Below, one piece after another: positions 1-7,556 of a DNA stretch of 44,712 bases. The stretch lies in the NCBI GenBank assembly GCA_020430505.1, contig JAGQJT010000007.1:1-44712 (forward strand). Direction: 5' to 3'. Below the pieces are notes generated by a model, which saw only the letters and a program-made list of their open reading frames with translations, was not told the DNA's origin and searched no databases. The DNA is from Nanobdellota archaeon (GTDB lineage: Archaea; Nanobdellota; Nanobdellia; Pacearchaeales; GW2011-AR1). Numbering within the stretch: position 1 is the first letter of the stretch; each line of letters begins with the position of its first letter. A program made the position numbers and the translations under genes.

Positions 1-190
1 ATTGTGCAATTTTTTTTATTTTTTCTTCATCGTCTACAAGAATAAATTTTAAAGAGAAGATATTGCCTGCCATTGGGGCATATCTTGCAGCATCAATTGC
101 TTCAATAATTGATCTCCAATTTGGGCTTTTAGGTTTGTATTTTCTTATACTTCTACGAGATTGAATTATTTTATCTAATTGCATAATCAT
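1..190 (-). CDS. Nitroreductase family protein, N-terminal part (cut by window edge)
   Basis: The visible 63 codons read from 190 towards 1 and run off the left edge. They contain IIQSRRSIRKYK near the N-terminus, followed by AIDAARYAPMAGN. This is the usual opening of FMN-dependent nitroreductase-fold oxidoreductases, where the SRRSIR segment contacts the flavin phosphate. Two in-frame ATGs (190 and 184) are possible starts; MQLDKII at 184 matches the family better. The gene is divergent from the phosphatase-like gene at 227, with under 40 bases between them. The substrate cannot be deduced because most of the protein lies outside the window. Confidence 0.8.
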   Translation of the reverse strand, partial: MIMQLDKIIQSRRSIRKYKPKSPNWRSIIEAIDAARYAPMAGNIFSLKFILVDDEEKIKKIAQ

Positions 191-198
191 AATAATTT

Positions 199-210
199 TT
201 TTAAGTATAT
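199..210 (+). promoter_or_regulatory. TATA-like box for the phosphatase-like gene
   Basis: TTTTAAGTATAT is centred about 24 bases before the ATG at 227. That spacing is expected if transcription starts at or beside the start codon, so the mRNA would be leaderless. No Shine-Dalgarno sequence lies between the box and the ATG. Confidence 0.5.
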
Positions 211-226
211 AAGTTTTATTCATTTC

Positions 227-775
227 ATGAAACTGGAAATTTTGTCTTTTGTCGAAGCCTTAAAATATAATCCCGAAATGAAGAGTTATGCAATCAGAAT
301 AGAAGGATCTTTTGATAATTATATTCTTTTAAATCCTCTGAAGGATAGTGAAAATTGGGTGAAAATAAAGCCCTACTATTTTGATGATAATTGGCCTTCA
401 AATTGGAAAGAATATTCTTGGTATGATACTAAAAATGAGGAATTTCAAAACTATCTCCATTCCCAACAAGAGATACATCCTAAGATGACTGAGGAAAGTT
501 TAATGGCCTATCTTGAATCAAGAGGGCATCCCTATGGAAGATATACTCTATTTGATGAATCTATTGCCAAAAAAATATTAGAGGATTTTGAAAAGGTTGA
601 AAATCAAGTTGAAAATGTTGTGATACATTGTATTGATGGAAAAAATCGTGCACCTGCAGTGGGGATTGCAATGGATGAAATATTCAATTGGGGTACTGAA
701 GGATTGAAAGAAAAATTTCCTGAATATAGGCGGTTTGTTTATAATAAAATGATTGGGGTTGCTAAGAAGAGATAA
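227..775 (+). CDS. Protein-tyrosine-phosphatase-like protein (CX5R)
   Basis: This is a 182-aa protein starting at MKLEILSF. I chose ATG 227 over the upstream in-frame ATG at 179 because a TATA-like box lies just upstream and the extra 16 residues look non-coding. Near the C-terminus VVIHCIDGKNRAPAVGIAM fits the cysteine phosphatase P-loop HCX5R, with Cys as nucleophile and Arg binding phosphate; the usual Ser or Thr after Arg is Ala. The N-terminal half matches nothing I recognise. The final 14 bases overlap the convergent MnmA gene. Protein phosphatase is the best guess; a nucleotide or RNA phosphatase remains possible. Confidence 0.6.
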   Translation: MKLEILSFVEALKYNPEMKSYAIRIEGSFDNYILLNPLKDSENWVKIKPYYFDDNWPSNWKEYSWYDTKNEEFQNYLHSQQEIHPKMTEESLMAYLESRGHPYGRYTLFDESIAKKILEDFEKVENQVENVVIHCIDGKNRAPAVGIAMDEIFNWGTEGLKEKFPEYRRFVYNKMIGVAKKR

Positions 776-1844
776 CTCCTCCTCCAAGGCATTTTGTTTT
801 TTTGTAAAGGACGATTGCTTGACCTTCTGATATTCCTGTTATTGCTTTATCTAAAATTACTTTATTTCCTTTTATCGTTCCAGGAAGTAATTCTCCGACT
901 TGTCTTATTCTTACTAAGACTCTTTTTGGTAAATCCTTTTTTTGAATGTCTATTAAATGCCAATCTATAATTTTTATTTCTTTTTTGTATAATAAAGGAT
1001 GGTTCTCTGGAGCTGCAATGATTAAATTTTTCTTAGAATCTTTTTTTGCAACATACCATTTGATCATTCTTTTTGTTTTTGGATCTTGTCTTTTAATTTC
1101 AAATCCATATCTTGGTCCAAGTCTTTGGCCTATGGTGTAATAATAGATTCCATCATGAGTGCCTATTTGATTTCCTTCAGGATCAATAATTTTTCCTTTT
1201 TTTGGCTTTATTTTTTTTGATAAAAAATCCTTAAGATTTACTTTTCCTATGAAACAAATCCCAACAGTTCCTTTTTTATTGTAGTTTTGAAAATTATTTT
1301 TCTTTGCAATTTTTCTAACTTTCTTTTTCGATAAATTCCCAATAGGAAATAGGGTGTGTTTTAAATCATCTTGAGATTGCCTATAAAGAAAATATGATTG
1401 ATCTTTTGATTCGTCTTTTGCTCTATGCAATTGATACTTCCCTTTTTTTTTCTTTATTCTTGCATAATGGCCTGTCGCAATCATAGAGATTCCTATTTTT
1501 TTTGCTGCTTCAATAAGCAAAGGGAATTTGATTTTTTCGTTGCAATCTATATCTGGGTTGGGGGTTATACCTTTTCTGTATTTTTTGAACATTTCATCTA
1601 CAACCAATTTTTTATATTGTTTTTCAAAATCCAAAGTAATTAAGGGGATTCCTAATTTTGTTGCAATTTTAATTGCATGTTCTCTTTCTTCAACCCATGC
1701 ACATTGGCCGGTTATTTTGTTTTTAGTATCAGACCAGTTTTTCATGAAAACTCCATGTACCCCATAACCTTTTTTCTTTAACAAAAGCGCAGCTACACTT
1801 GAATCTACTCCGCCGGACATTGCTAAAAGGACTTTTTTCTTCAT
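762..1844 (-). CDS. mnmA: tRNA-specific 2-thiouridylase MnmA
   Basis: MnmA thiolates U34 of tRNA-Lys, -Glu and -Gln using ATP and a persulfide donor. The 360-aa protein opens with the PP-loop ATP-binding motif AMSGGVDSSVAA. It has the catalytic cysteine in NPDIDCNEKIKF, the GHYARI segment, the second cysteine in GICFIGK, and the C-terminal beta-barrel region. Length is normal for the family. MnmA is mainly bacterial and organellar, and most archaea thiolate U34 by a Ncs6-type route, so this copy suggests ancient transfer. A TATA-like TTAAAA about 25 bases before the start lies just downstream of tRNA-Asn. Confidence 0.95.
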   Translation of the reverse strand: MKKKVLLAMSGGVDSSVAALLLKKKGYGVHGVFMKNWSDTKNKITGQCAWVEEREHAIKIATKLGIPLITLDFEKQYKKLVVDEMFKKYRKGITPNPDIDCNEKIKFPLLIEAAKKIGISMIATGHYARIKKKKGKYQLHRAKDESKDQSYFLYRQSQDDLKHTLFPIGNLSKKKVRKIAKKNNFQNYNKKGTVGICFIGKVNLKDFLSKKIKPKKGKIIDPEGNQIGTHDGIYYYTIGQRLGPRYGFEIKRQDPKTKRMIKWYVAKKDSKKNLIIAAPENHPLLYKKEIKIIDWHLIDIQKKDLPKRVLVRIRQVGELLPGTIKGNKVILDKAITGISEGQAIVLYKKTKCLGGGVISS

Positions 1845-1878
1845 AGAAATAAGGGGAAAAAACAGGTTTTAAGGTTTA

Positions 1879-1952
1879 CGACCCGGGTAGGACTCGAACC
1901 TACGACCTAACGGTTAACAGCCGTTCGCTCTAACCAACTGAGCTACCGGGTC
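1879..1952 (-). tRNA. tRNA-Asn (GTT)
   Basis: On the minus strand the sequence folds as a full cloverleaf. The 7-bp acceptor is GACCCGG with CCGGGTC, the D-arm is GCTC/GAGC, the anticodon stem is AACGG/CCGTT around loop CTGTTAA, and the T-arm is GTAGG-TTCGAGT-CCTAC. The anticodon GTT is at 1916-1918. There is no intron and no encoded CCA; the discriminator is G, as usual for tRNA-Asn. Confidence 0.97.
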
Positions 1953-1978
1953 ATGTAATCTTTAGAGAATTTTGTTAT

Positions 1979-2491
1979 TTAAAGGTTTTTGTCTTCTTTA
2001 AGTCCTAAATCGTATATTGGTGCAGGTCTATTTTTCTCAAGAAACGCATAAGCATGGGATTGTTTGGCCCCTTGAATAATCTGAATAATTGCCTGAGTAA
2101 GAGTCTCCAAAATCTCTGGATCTGATATTATCCCTACTTGGTTTTCATGAACTTGGATATGTGCTTCTGAAAGGTTTCTCAAGGTTGAAAGAACTTTTCC
2201 TTCTTTTCCTATTAGTCTGGATTTTATTCTTTCAAGTTTTTTGTTTTTTGTGTAGTCTTTTATATTCATTATTTCAAAATCTTTTTCCTCTTTTTTTATT
2301 GAAAGTGCATCTTCAATTTCAAATCCAAGATTAATCGCATCAATTACTTTCTCTGCAAGGTATTCATTTTCTGCATTTCCTTCAAGATATACTTCTTTTC
2401 CTCTGTTGGAAATTTTCACTTCTAATGTTTTCTCTAACTTTTTTTTGTTTCTTATGATTCTGGGAATTTTTTCTGAAAGAATTTTTTTCAT
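1979..2491 (-). CDS. KH-domain RNA-binding protein, archaeal Dim2/Pno1-like
   Basis: This 170-aa protein has two KH-like segments. The second contains the RLIGKEGKVLSTLRNLSEAH stretch, which fits the GXXG loop of KH folds, followed by a strand ending HENQVGIIS. The archaeal Dim2/Pno1 family binds near the 3' end of 16S rRNA during small-subunit maturation. The gene starts one base after the aIF1A stop, so the two are almost surely co-transcribed, an arrangement common in archaea. The family assignment rests on the motif, length and this neighbourhood. It ends shortly before tRNA-Asn on the same strand. Confidence 0.85.
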   Translation of the reverse strand: MKKILSEKIPRIIRNKKKLEKTLEVKISNRGKEVYLEGNAENEYLAEKVIDAINLGFEIEDALSIKKEEKDFEIMNIKDYTKNKKLERIKSRLIGKEGKVLSTLRNLSEAHIQVHENQVGIISDPEILETLTQAIIQIIQGAKQSHAYAFLEKNRPAPIYDLGLKEDKNL

Positions 2492-2492
2492 T

Positions 2493-2810
2493 TTAGAATT
2501 CGTTCGCTTCTGTTTCTAAATGTCCATTTCTTTTTAGCCATTCAATTTGGGCAGGTTTATATTTTAAGATTATGTCTCCTTTCTCTTTATCTAACTCCCA
2601 GGGTTCTACGATTACTATATCTCCTGGCCTTAACCAGAGTTTTCTCCTTAATCTGCCTGGAACACGACAATTTCTTTCTTTTCCATCTAAACAAGAAATC
2701 TTCATTTTATTGCCTCCAAATCTCTCTTCAACTATTCCAATAACTTCTTCTCCTTTTGGCAATGGAGCACGCATTATTCTTTGTTCTTCGTTATTTTCTT
2801 CAAATCCCAT
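2493..2810 (-). CDS. eif1a: Translation initiation factor aIF1A
   Basis: This 105-aa protein has the S1/OB fold of eIF1A. Diagnostic segments are RAPLPKGEEVIGIVEERFGG, ISCLDGKERNCRVPGRLRRK and LWLRPGDIVIVEPW. aIF1A occupies the A-site region of the small subunit during start-codon selection. The length is normal for archaea. It leads the pair with the downstream KH protein, and DUF424 lies just upstream on the same strand. A TTAAGAT-like element sits upstream of the start, but no Shine-Dalgarno sequence is evident. Confidence 0.96.
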   Translation of the reverse strand: MGFEENNEEQRIMRAPLPKGEEVIGIVEERFGGNKMKISCLDGKERNCRVPGRLRRKLWLRPGDIVIVEPWELDKEKGDIILKYKPAQIEWLKRNGHLETEANEF

Positions 2811-2847
2811 ATTTGTTTAAGATAAATCTGCTTTATAAGATTAAGGG

Positions 2848-3162
2848 TCACAATAAAACTAAAGCATAGGGAATTCCTTGAATTTCTCCCACTTGATCAG
2901 AGGTTATTATTCCTGCTTCTATTGCGGTTTCTGTTGATCTTTTGCCGACAATATTAAAAGTAGCATCTTCTATGTCCATTTTTTTTATTATATTGAGTAT
3001 TTCTTCTTTTGTTTTTGGAGTTTGTTCTGAGATAGGCTTTGATTTGTAAAAATTTTCCTTTACATCTAATTGGAATTTTCCTTCTTCAAATTTTTTTCCA
3101 ATTAATTCTTTGTCACAAATTGCAACAATATACCTGTAAGAATCAATAATATTAACAAACAT
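2848..3162 (-). CDS. DUF424 family archaeal protein
   Basis: This 104-aa protein starts MFVNIIDSYRYIVAICDKEL and has the archaeal DUF424 features: an initial strand, a GKKFEEG turn, and a C-terminal half with DATFNIVGKRSTETAIEAG. DUF424 genes typically sit beside translation-factor genes in archaea, as here between aIF2-beta and aIF1A. That suggests a role in translation, but no biochemical function can be assigned from sequence. It lies about 40 bases upstream of aIF1A on the same strand. Confidence 0.8.
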   Translation of the reverse strand: MFVNIIDSYRYIVAICDKELIGKKFEEGKFQLDVKENFYKSKPISEQTPKTKEEILNIIKKMDIEDATFNIVGKRSTETAIEAGIITSDQVGEIQGIPYALVLL

Positions 3163-3192
3163 GAATAAAATAAAAATAAATAACTTAAAAAT

Positions 3193-3366
3193 CTATTTGT
3201 TTTTTGCAGCGAAATCCTTGCCTACGACTCTCCAACACTCGTGAGGTCCGCTTGGGGATTTTGTAACAGCAAAAAACCTTCCGCCTTTGTTCTCGATTCT
3301 GTATTCAGAACTTTTGAACTTTTGCTTGGTTTTTACGTCAAAAAATTGTAGTTCTTCTTTTGCCAT
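3193..3366 (-). CDS. 57-aa basic protein with a strong Shine-Dalgarno site, function unknown
   Basis: A short ORF encodes 57 residues starting MAKEELQFFDVKTKQKF and ending VVGKDFAAKNK. It is rich in Lys, Phe and Gly, with a strand-rich middle (YRIENKGGRFFAVTKSPSG) that could be a small beta-barrel or nucleic-acid-binding fold. AGGAG lies about six bases before the ATG and a TATA-like TTTTATA lies further upstream, so its mRNA has a true 5' leader, unlike most genes here. Lying between aIF2-beta and DUF424, it may encode an abundant translation or chromatin protein. I do not recognise the family. Confidence 0.75.
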   Translation of the reverse strand: MAKEELQFFDVKTKQKFKSSEYRIENKGGRFFAVTKSPSGPHECWRVVGKDFAAKNK

Positions 3367-3372
3367 CTTTTT

Positions 3373-3377
3373 CTCCT
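3373..3377 (-). promoter_or_regulatory. Shine-Dalgarno site AGGAG
   Basis: Read on the minus strand, AGGAG precedes the ATG at 3366 by six bases. It is one of only three strong, well-spaced Shine-Dalgarno sites I found at genes with their own promoter. It fixes the start of the 57-aa gene. Confidence 0.7.
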
Positions 3378-3434
3378 AGATTTAATTATCCCTATAAAAT
3401 ACATAGGATTGAGTGTTTTTTAAAGCTTGTTAAT

Positions 3435-3845
3435 CTAGATTTTTCCCCTAATTGGGTGTTTTGCGCCACATGCTAAGCAGTGTAAAAAGTTAAGTCTGTC
3501 CTCTTTGATTATTTCTGTATCGGGTTTTCCACATTCTTTGCATACAACAAATTCATTAACATACTCTTCAATTTTTGCATTTATTTTTTTACTTGGAATT
3601 TTGTTGTTCAAAATTAATCTATCTCCCTCCAATTGTCCTGATGTCGCCAAGCTTTTTACCAAAAATTTTTGAAAATGTTCTATGTTTCTTCTAAGGTGAG
3701 ATGCGATCTGCATGAAATTTGTCAAGATTGTTTTTTTCCCCTCGAACCTTCCTTCTATTTTAGGGATTTCGAATCTTTCTCCAGTCCCTTCAATTGTTTT
3801 TACTTCTTTATATGCTAAATCTAATAACTTTTCATAATCTTCCAT
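3435..3845 (-). CDS. eif2b: Translation initiation factor aIF2 subunit beta
   Basis: This 136-aa protein aligns with archaeal aIF2-beta throughout. It has the core segment TILTNFMQIASHLRRNIEHF, then QLEGDRLILNNKIPSKKI, and a C-terminal zinc ribbon with cysteine pairs at 102/105 and 123/126 (VCKECGKPDT, HCLACGAKHP). aIF2 delivers initiator Met-tRNA to the small subunit. The N-terminal gamma-binding helix (YEKLLDLAYKEV) is present. The alpha and gamma subunits are not in this window. The start codon is divergent from the 95-aa gene at 3896. Confidence 0.96.
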   Translation of the reverse strand: MEDYEKLLDLAYKEVKTIEGTGERFEIPKIEGRFEGKKTILTNFMQIASHLRRNIEHFQKFLVKSLATSGQLEGDRLILNNKIPSKKINAKIEEYVNEFVVCKECGKPDTEIIKEDRLNFLHCLACGAKHPIRGKI

Positions 3846-3895
3846 ACTTAAAGTTTGATAGAGGGCTTTATAAATTTTTATTTGTATGTGTATTA

Positions 3896-4183
3896 ATGGA
3901 TCTTGGTCATAAGATTGAGAAAATCAAACTTTTGTTAGAACCTTTTTATGGACCACGATTTAAAGAGCAGGATGTGGCTTTTATTGAGGATAATTCTGAA
4001 GTTGATTTGAATTCCGAGATAGTTTTGTATATAAATCCTGTTTTGAATGAAGCTGTTTACAAGTGGGGAAGGATATTTCATAGAATGAGAAAGTTTGGAA
4101 AAGAATATAGAAAGATTTTCAAAAAAGAAATTAAAATAACTTATTTGACAGATTATGATTTTCTATTCCAAGGTAGACTATAA
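3896..4183 (+). CDS. 95-aa protein of unknown function
   Basis: The protein starts MDLGHKIEKIKLLLEPFYG. I chose ATG 3896 because CTTTATAAATTTTTA lies about 27 bases upstream; a longer frame from 3794 would run into the divergent aIF2-beta gene. The C-terminal half is basic and helical (GRIFHRMRKFGKEYRKIFKK). There are no membrane segments or cysteine motifs. It overlaps the convergent candidate nuclease gene by six bases. The family is not recognised. Confidence 0.6.
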   Translation: MDLGHKIEKIKLLLEPFYGPRFKEQDVAFIEDNSEVDLNSEIVLYINPVLNEAVYKWGRIFHRMRKFGKEYRKIFKKEIKITYLTDYDFLFQGRL

Positions 4184-4705
4184 AAGTAAATTTTTAAAAT
4201 ATTCTTCTTCAGCACCATGGGTGAAATGAATTAGCCCTTTTTTAACTTCAATTGTTCTGTGTATTTTTGGCAGTTTGCTGAATTTTGGAAAAAATAATTC
4301 CAAATTCCATTCAGATTCTTTTGTTTTCCCTTTTTCTTTGTACGATTTGAATTGGTTTGCCCAAGACCATTTTACTATGTAAAGTTCTCTTTTTTCAACC
4401 AATTCTTCTAAAGGCAATCCCTTTATTTCAGGAATTTCCATATTTAAAGAATAAATCCCAAATCCCCAAAATCCTTTTTTGTTTTCTATTTTCTCATAGT
4501 TCTTCTGAAATTTCTGACCTTTCCAACTTATATAATTATTTGAATTGGGATATTTTGCGAATTTTATTTCAACAAATTTATCTTCATCAATTAAATCTGG
4601 ACCTTTGTGTTTATTCCTCGGAATATTTAAGATTTCGCTAGCCCAAATTTCATTTATTGTTGGCATGTACCCATTGAATCTTCTGGCAAAATCTTGTTTG
4701 TTCAT
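4178..4705 (-). CDS. Candidate PD-(D/E)XK nuclease-fold protein
   Basis: This 175-aa protein contains KGPDLIDEDKFVEIKFAKYP near residue 35. That matches a restriction-endonuclease-type active site, PD-x7-ExK, with Asp, Glu and Lys in expected order. It is followed by aromatic-rich strands such as KGFWGFGIYSL and ELYIVKWSWANQ. I cannot name a family. A nuclease role is inferred from this single motif and from the adjacent replication genes (RPA-like, MCM). No methyltransferase partner is beside it, so a classical restriction system is not supported. Confidence 0.5.
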   Translation of the reverse strand: MNKQDFARRFNGYMPTINEIWASEILNIPRNKHKGPDLIDEDKFVEIKFAKYPNSNNYISWKGQKFQKNYEKIENKKGFWGFGIYSLNMEIPEIKGLPLEELVEKRELYIVKWSWANQFKSYKEKGKTKESEWNLELFFPKFSKLPKIHRTIEVKKGLIHFTHGAEEEYFKNLLL

Positions 4706-4747
4706 AAATTTAGTCTAAAAATTAATTTTATAAGAATTTGTATAATT

Positions 4748-5374
4748 TTAACCTAAATATCTTAATTTTCCAGGTCTTGGTTCAAAAATGATTCCTTCTT
4801 CTAGAAGTTTTTTAATTTCTTGATTTATTATATCTGGTGAAGCTTCACGAAAATCCATTATGATTTTGTCTGTTTCCATTCCTCCTTCGTTTTCAGCTTT
4901 TTTTATTTCATCAAGAATTTTATCTTTCAAAGCTTTAATCTCTTCTTTTTCTATTTTTGGAGCGTGTTCTTTCCTGTCCTTTTCTAATTCAAGTTTTCTT
5001 ATTAAAAGGTATTTTGAATCCATCTCTTTAATTATTTCAGGTTGAACATATGTTTCATCATTCCAGTTTCTCATTGTTCCTATTATTGCTACAGTTTGGC
5101 CTTGAGTGAGATTTTTGAACTTTTTCGAATCATCTCCAAATGATTTTATTTTTATTTGACCAGAGCCATCATCAAGGGTTAAAAAAACATAATTCTTTTC
5201 TCCTTCACTTTCGTATTTATCTACTATGTTTCCTACTAAATTTACTCTTGATATCTTTTTATTTCCTAATTCTAGAAAAAGAAATTTTTCTTGATCAAAG
5301 ATGGGTTTTCCCAAAAGCAGCTCTCCTACTCTTAATTTGAATGCTATGTTTCTTTTAAATTGTTGATCTGTCAT
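4748..5374 (-). CDS. RPA-like single-stranded DNA-binding protein (OB fold plus winged helix)
   Basis: This 208-aa protein has one OB fold (SRVNLVGNIVDKYES, VFLTLDDGSGQIKIKSFGDD, VAIIGTMRNWNDETYVQPEI), then a charged linker and a C-terminal winged-helix-like region (PDIINQEIKKLLEEGIIFEP). The order and length resemble RPA32/Rpa2-type subunits. It would bind single-stranded DNA in replication and repair, with the C-terminus docking partners. It lies directly downstream of mcm on the same strand, supporting a replication role. No large RPA70-type subunit is seen in this window. Confidence 0.85.
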   Translation of the reverse strand: MTDQQFKRNIAFKLRVGELLLGKPIFDQEKFLFLELGNKKISRVNLVGNIVDKYESEGEKNYVFLTLDDGSGQIKIKSFGDDSKKFKNLTQGQTVAIIGTMRNWNDETYVQPEIIKEMDSKYLLIRKLELEKDRKEHAPKIEKEEIKALKDKILDEIKKAENEGGMETDKIIMDFREASPDIINQEIKKLLEEGIIFEPRPGKLRYLG

Positions 5375-5419
5375 GTGGTTTGAAAGAAAAGGGCTTTTTT
5401 AAAGATTTATGAAATATCT

Positions 5420-7474
5420 TTAAACTTTTTGTACAAAACCTCTTTTGGGTCTGAAAATTGTTCCCTCTTTTGCTAAAGTATTGATCGAATCTTCAATTTC
5501 AGCTTCAGTTAGTTTCCCTTCTAGTCTTTTTTCTATTTCTTCTACAGGTATTTGATCTCCTATTTCATCTTTTAGAGCAAAAATTGCATCTCTAACTGTC
5601 ATAATTTTGCTTCTTTGTGATGATTTCATTCTTCCAGATATTTTGTCTATATCAATCTCTCCAGTTTCTTCATCATAACCTGCGTGTTCTAAATAGTATT
5701 TTATTAAATTAATTGCGATTTCAGCATCATTCTCCTCTACTGTTTCACTTAAACGCAATTTTGCAGAAGCTTCAGCCATTCTAATTAAAGAACCTAGTTG
5801 TCTTGCCGAAATTGGAATGCTCCTCATCTCGTAGCCTTCTCTCATTGGCTTGTTTCTCAAAGAAACATAGAAGTTTTTTATTTTTTCAACAGTTTTATCT
5901 GTTAATTTGGGCCTTATTCTTTGCTTTGCATATGCAATGTATTTTCTAAACAGATCTTTTTCTATAAGCATTTCTTTTGCTTCTTTTTGATGTTCTGTTA
6001 GAATGTGTGTTGCAACTTTTTCATCATTCATTTTGTTTGGTAAATCTCTTAAGGCAAATATTACATCAAAACGATTAATCAAAGTTGGAGGTAAATCTAT
6101 TTGGTGAGGAATTCCTTGTGTGGGATCAAATCTTCCAAATTTTGGATTTGCTGCAGCCAACACCGAAGTTTCAGCCTTTAATGTTGCTTGAACATTTGCT
6201 TTTGAAACTGTTACAGTTTGCTGCTCCATTGCCTCGTGCATGGCACTTCTTTCAGTGGGATCCATTTTTTCCAATTCATCAATACAAACTAGGCCTTTGT
6301 TTGATAAGACTAGGGCCCCTGCTTCCAAAGACCATCCTTTTAGATATTCATCCCTTACCACTGAAGCAGTTAAACCAGCACCTGATGCAGATTTACCCAC
6401 GACATAACGCCCTTTTGGGGAAATATTTGCCATGAAACCTAGCATTACAGATTTTGCTACTCCGGGATCTCCAATTAATAAAATGTGGACATCACCACGT
6501 GTTTTTTGACCATCAATTCTTTTTTTCTGAACTCCTCCAAAAAGTTGGAGAACCAAAGATTCCTTTATTTCTTTGTAACCCCAAACACTTGGAGCTATGC
6601 TTTCAGTTAACTTTGAAAAAACTTCCGGGTCTTGTGATAACTCCAGGATTTGCCTTTCATCTTCTTCGCTTATGTCTAATTCTTCAAACGTTTCTTCTAA
6701 AGGAATTAAATTATTCACTTCAATTGCAAGTTCAAATCTTGTTGAAAGTCCTCCGGTGGATAATGGAACTGGAACTTCTTTTAAGATTCCAATTACTTTG
6801 ACTCTCGCACCAGGAGTTGTCTTTTCTTCCATTCTTGGTTCGACTAAATCTTCTTTAACAAAAACATTAATTCTTTTTGGTTGTTCTCCTCCAGTCAGCA
6901 TATCTGGGGCTTCTTCCACAATCAATCTTTGAGTATCTACCATCTCCTTTGATATCAGTTTGAAACCCCCTCTTCTTCCGCAAGAACAACGAGTCGGTTC
7001 TCTGAATTTTTTATCAATCTGTAAAACTGAAATTACCGTTCCGCAACTTGGGCATTCAAATTTGGCATTTACTACTTGCGGTCTAACGTCTGAAGCTTGC
7101 CTAATGATTCCTTCAATCACTATTAATTCATTTAAATGTCTTGAACGAATGTTTCTTACTTTAACATCTTGACTTTCTGATAAATTCTCCAAACGTACTC
7201 TTATGTTGTTTCCAAGGCCCATCTCTTCTATTGCTAGTTCTAGTAGCCTCAAAGTGTCTTCAGGATTTGCGAGAACTTCATCTGATAGCCTTGTAGAGTG
7301 TTCAGACATTTGCATGAAGTCTATGAAAACAACATTATTCCCGCTTTTTAGAGATTCTCCTAAGTCTTTTTTATAGAAATCTATAAACCCTTTTGCTTCT
7401 ATTAATAATTCTTCTTGCCTTGAAGATTGTTCTTTTAAAGAGTCTTCTTGTTGATTATATTCTTCCTCTTCCAT
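5420..7474 (-). CDS. mcm: Replicative helicase MCM
   Basis: This 684-aa protein is a full archaeal MCM. It has an N-terminal domain with zinc-binding cysteines (CPSC near 141, CSC near 163), Walker A GDPGVAKS at about 335-342, Walker B LVCIDELEKM near 395-404, and the arginine finger LINRFDVIF near 465-473. A C-terminal winged helix ends GTIFRPKRGFVQKV. It unwinds DNA ahead of the fork as a homohexamer. There is no intein, although archaeal mcm genes often carry one. The RPA-like gene follows 45 bases downstream and the TBP gene lies just upstream, both on the same strand. Confidence 0.97.
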   Translation of the reverse strand: MEEEEYNQQEDSLKEQSSRQEELLIEAKGFIDFYKKDLGESLKSGNNVVFIDFMQMSEHSTRLSDEVLANPEDTLRLLELAIEEMGLGNNIRVRLENLSESQDVKVRNIRSRHLNELIVIEGIIRQASDVRPQVVNAKFECPSCGTVISVLQIDKKFREPTRCSCGRRGGFKLISKEMVDTQRLIVEEAPDMLTGGEQPKRINVFVKEDLVEPRMEEKTTPGARVKVIGILKEVPVPLSTGGLSTRFELAIEVNNLIPLEETFEELDISEEDERQILELSQDPEVFSKLTESIAPSVWGYKEIKESLVLQLFGGVQKKRIDGQKTRGDVHILLIGDPGVAKSVMLGFMANISPKGRYVVGKSASGAGLTASVVRDEYLKGWSLEAGALVLSNKGLVCIDELEKMDPTERSAMHEAMEQQTVTVSKANVQATLKAETSVLAAANPKFGRFDPTQGIPHQIDLPPTLINRFDVIFALRDLPNKMNDEKVATHILTEHQKEAKEMLIEKDLFRKYIAYAKQRIRPKLTDKTVEKIKNFYVSLRNKPMREGYEMRSIPISARQLGSLIRMAEASAKLRLSETVEENDAEIAINLIKYYLEHAGYDEETGEIDIDKISGRMKSSQRSKIMTVRDAIFALKDEIGDQIPVEEIEKRLEGKLTEAEIEDSINTLAKEGTIFRPKRGFVQKV

Positions 7475-7556
7475 GAGAAATTGAGGTTTGAAGAGTTTTT
7501 AAGAATTTGTCTGATTTAGTAAGTAGTTTTAGAGAAAAAGTATTATCTTTTAGTGG

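Noticed and set aside
5420-7474. Intein in MCM
   Set aside because: Walker A, Walker B and the arginine finger are continuous and the length of 684 aa is normal for archaeal MCM.
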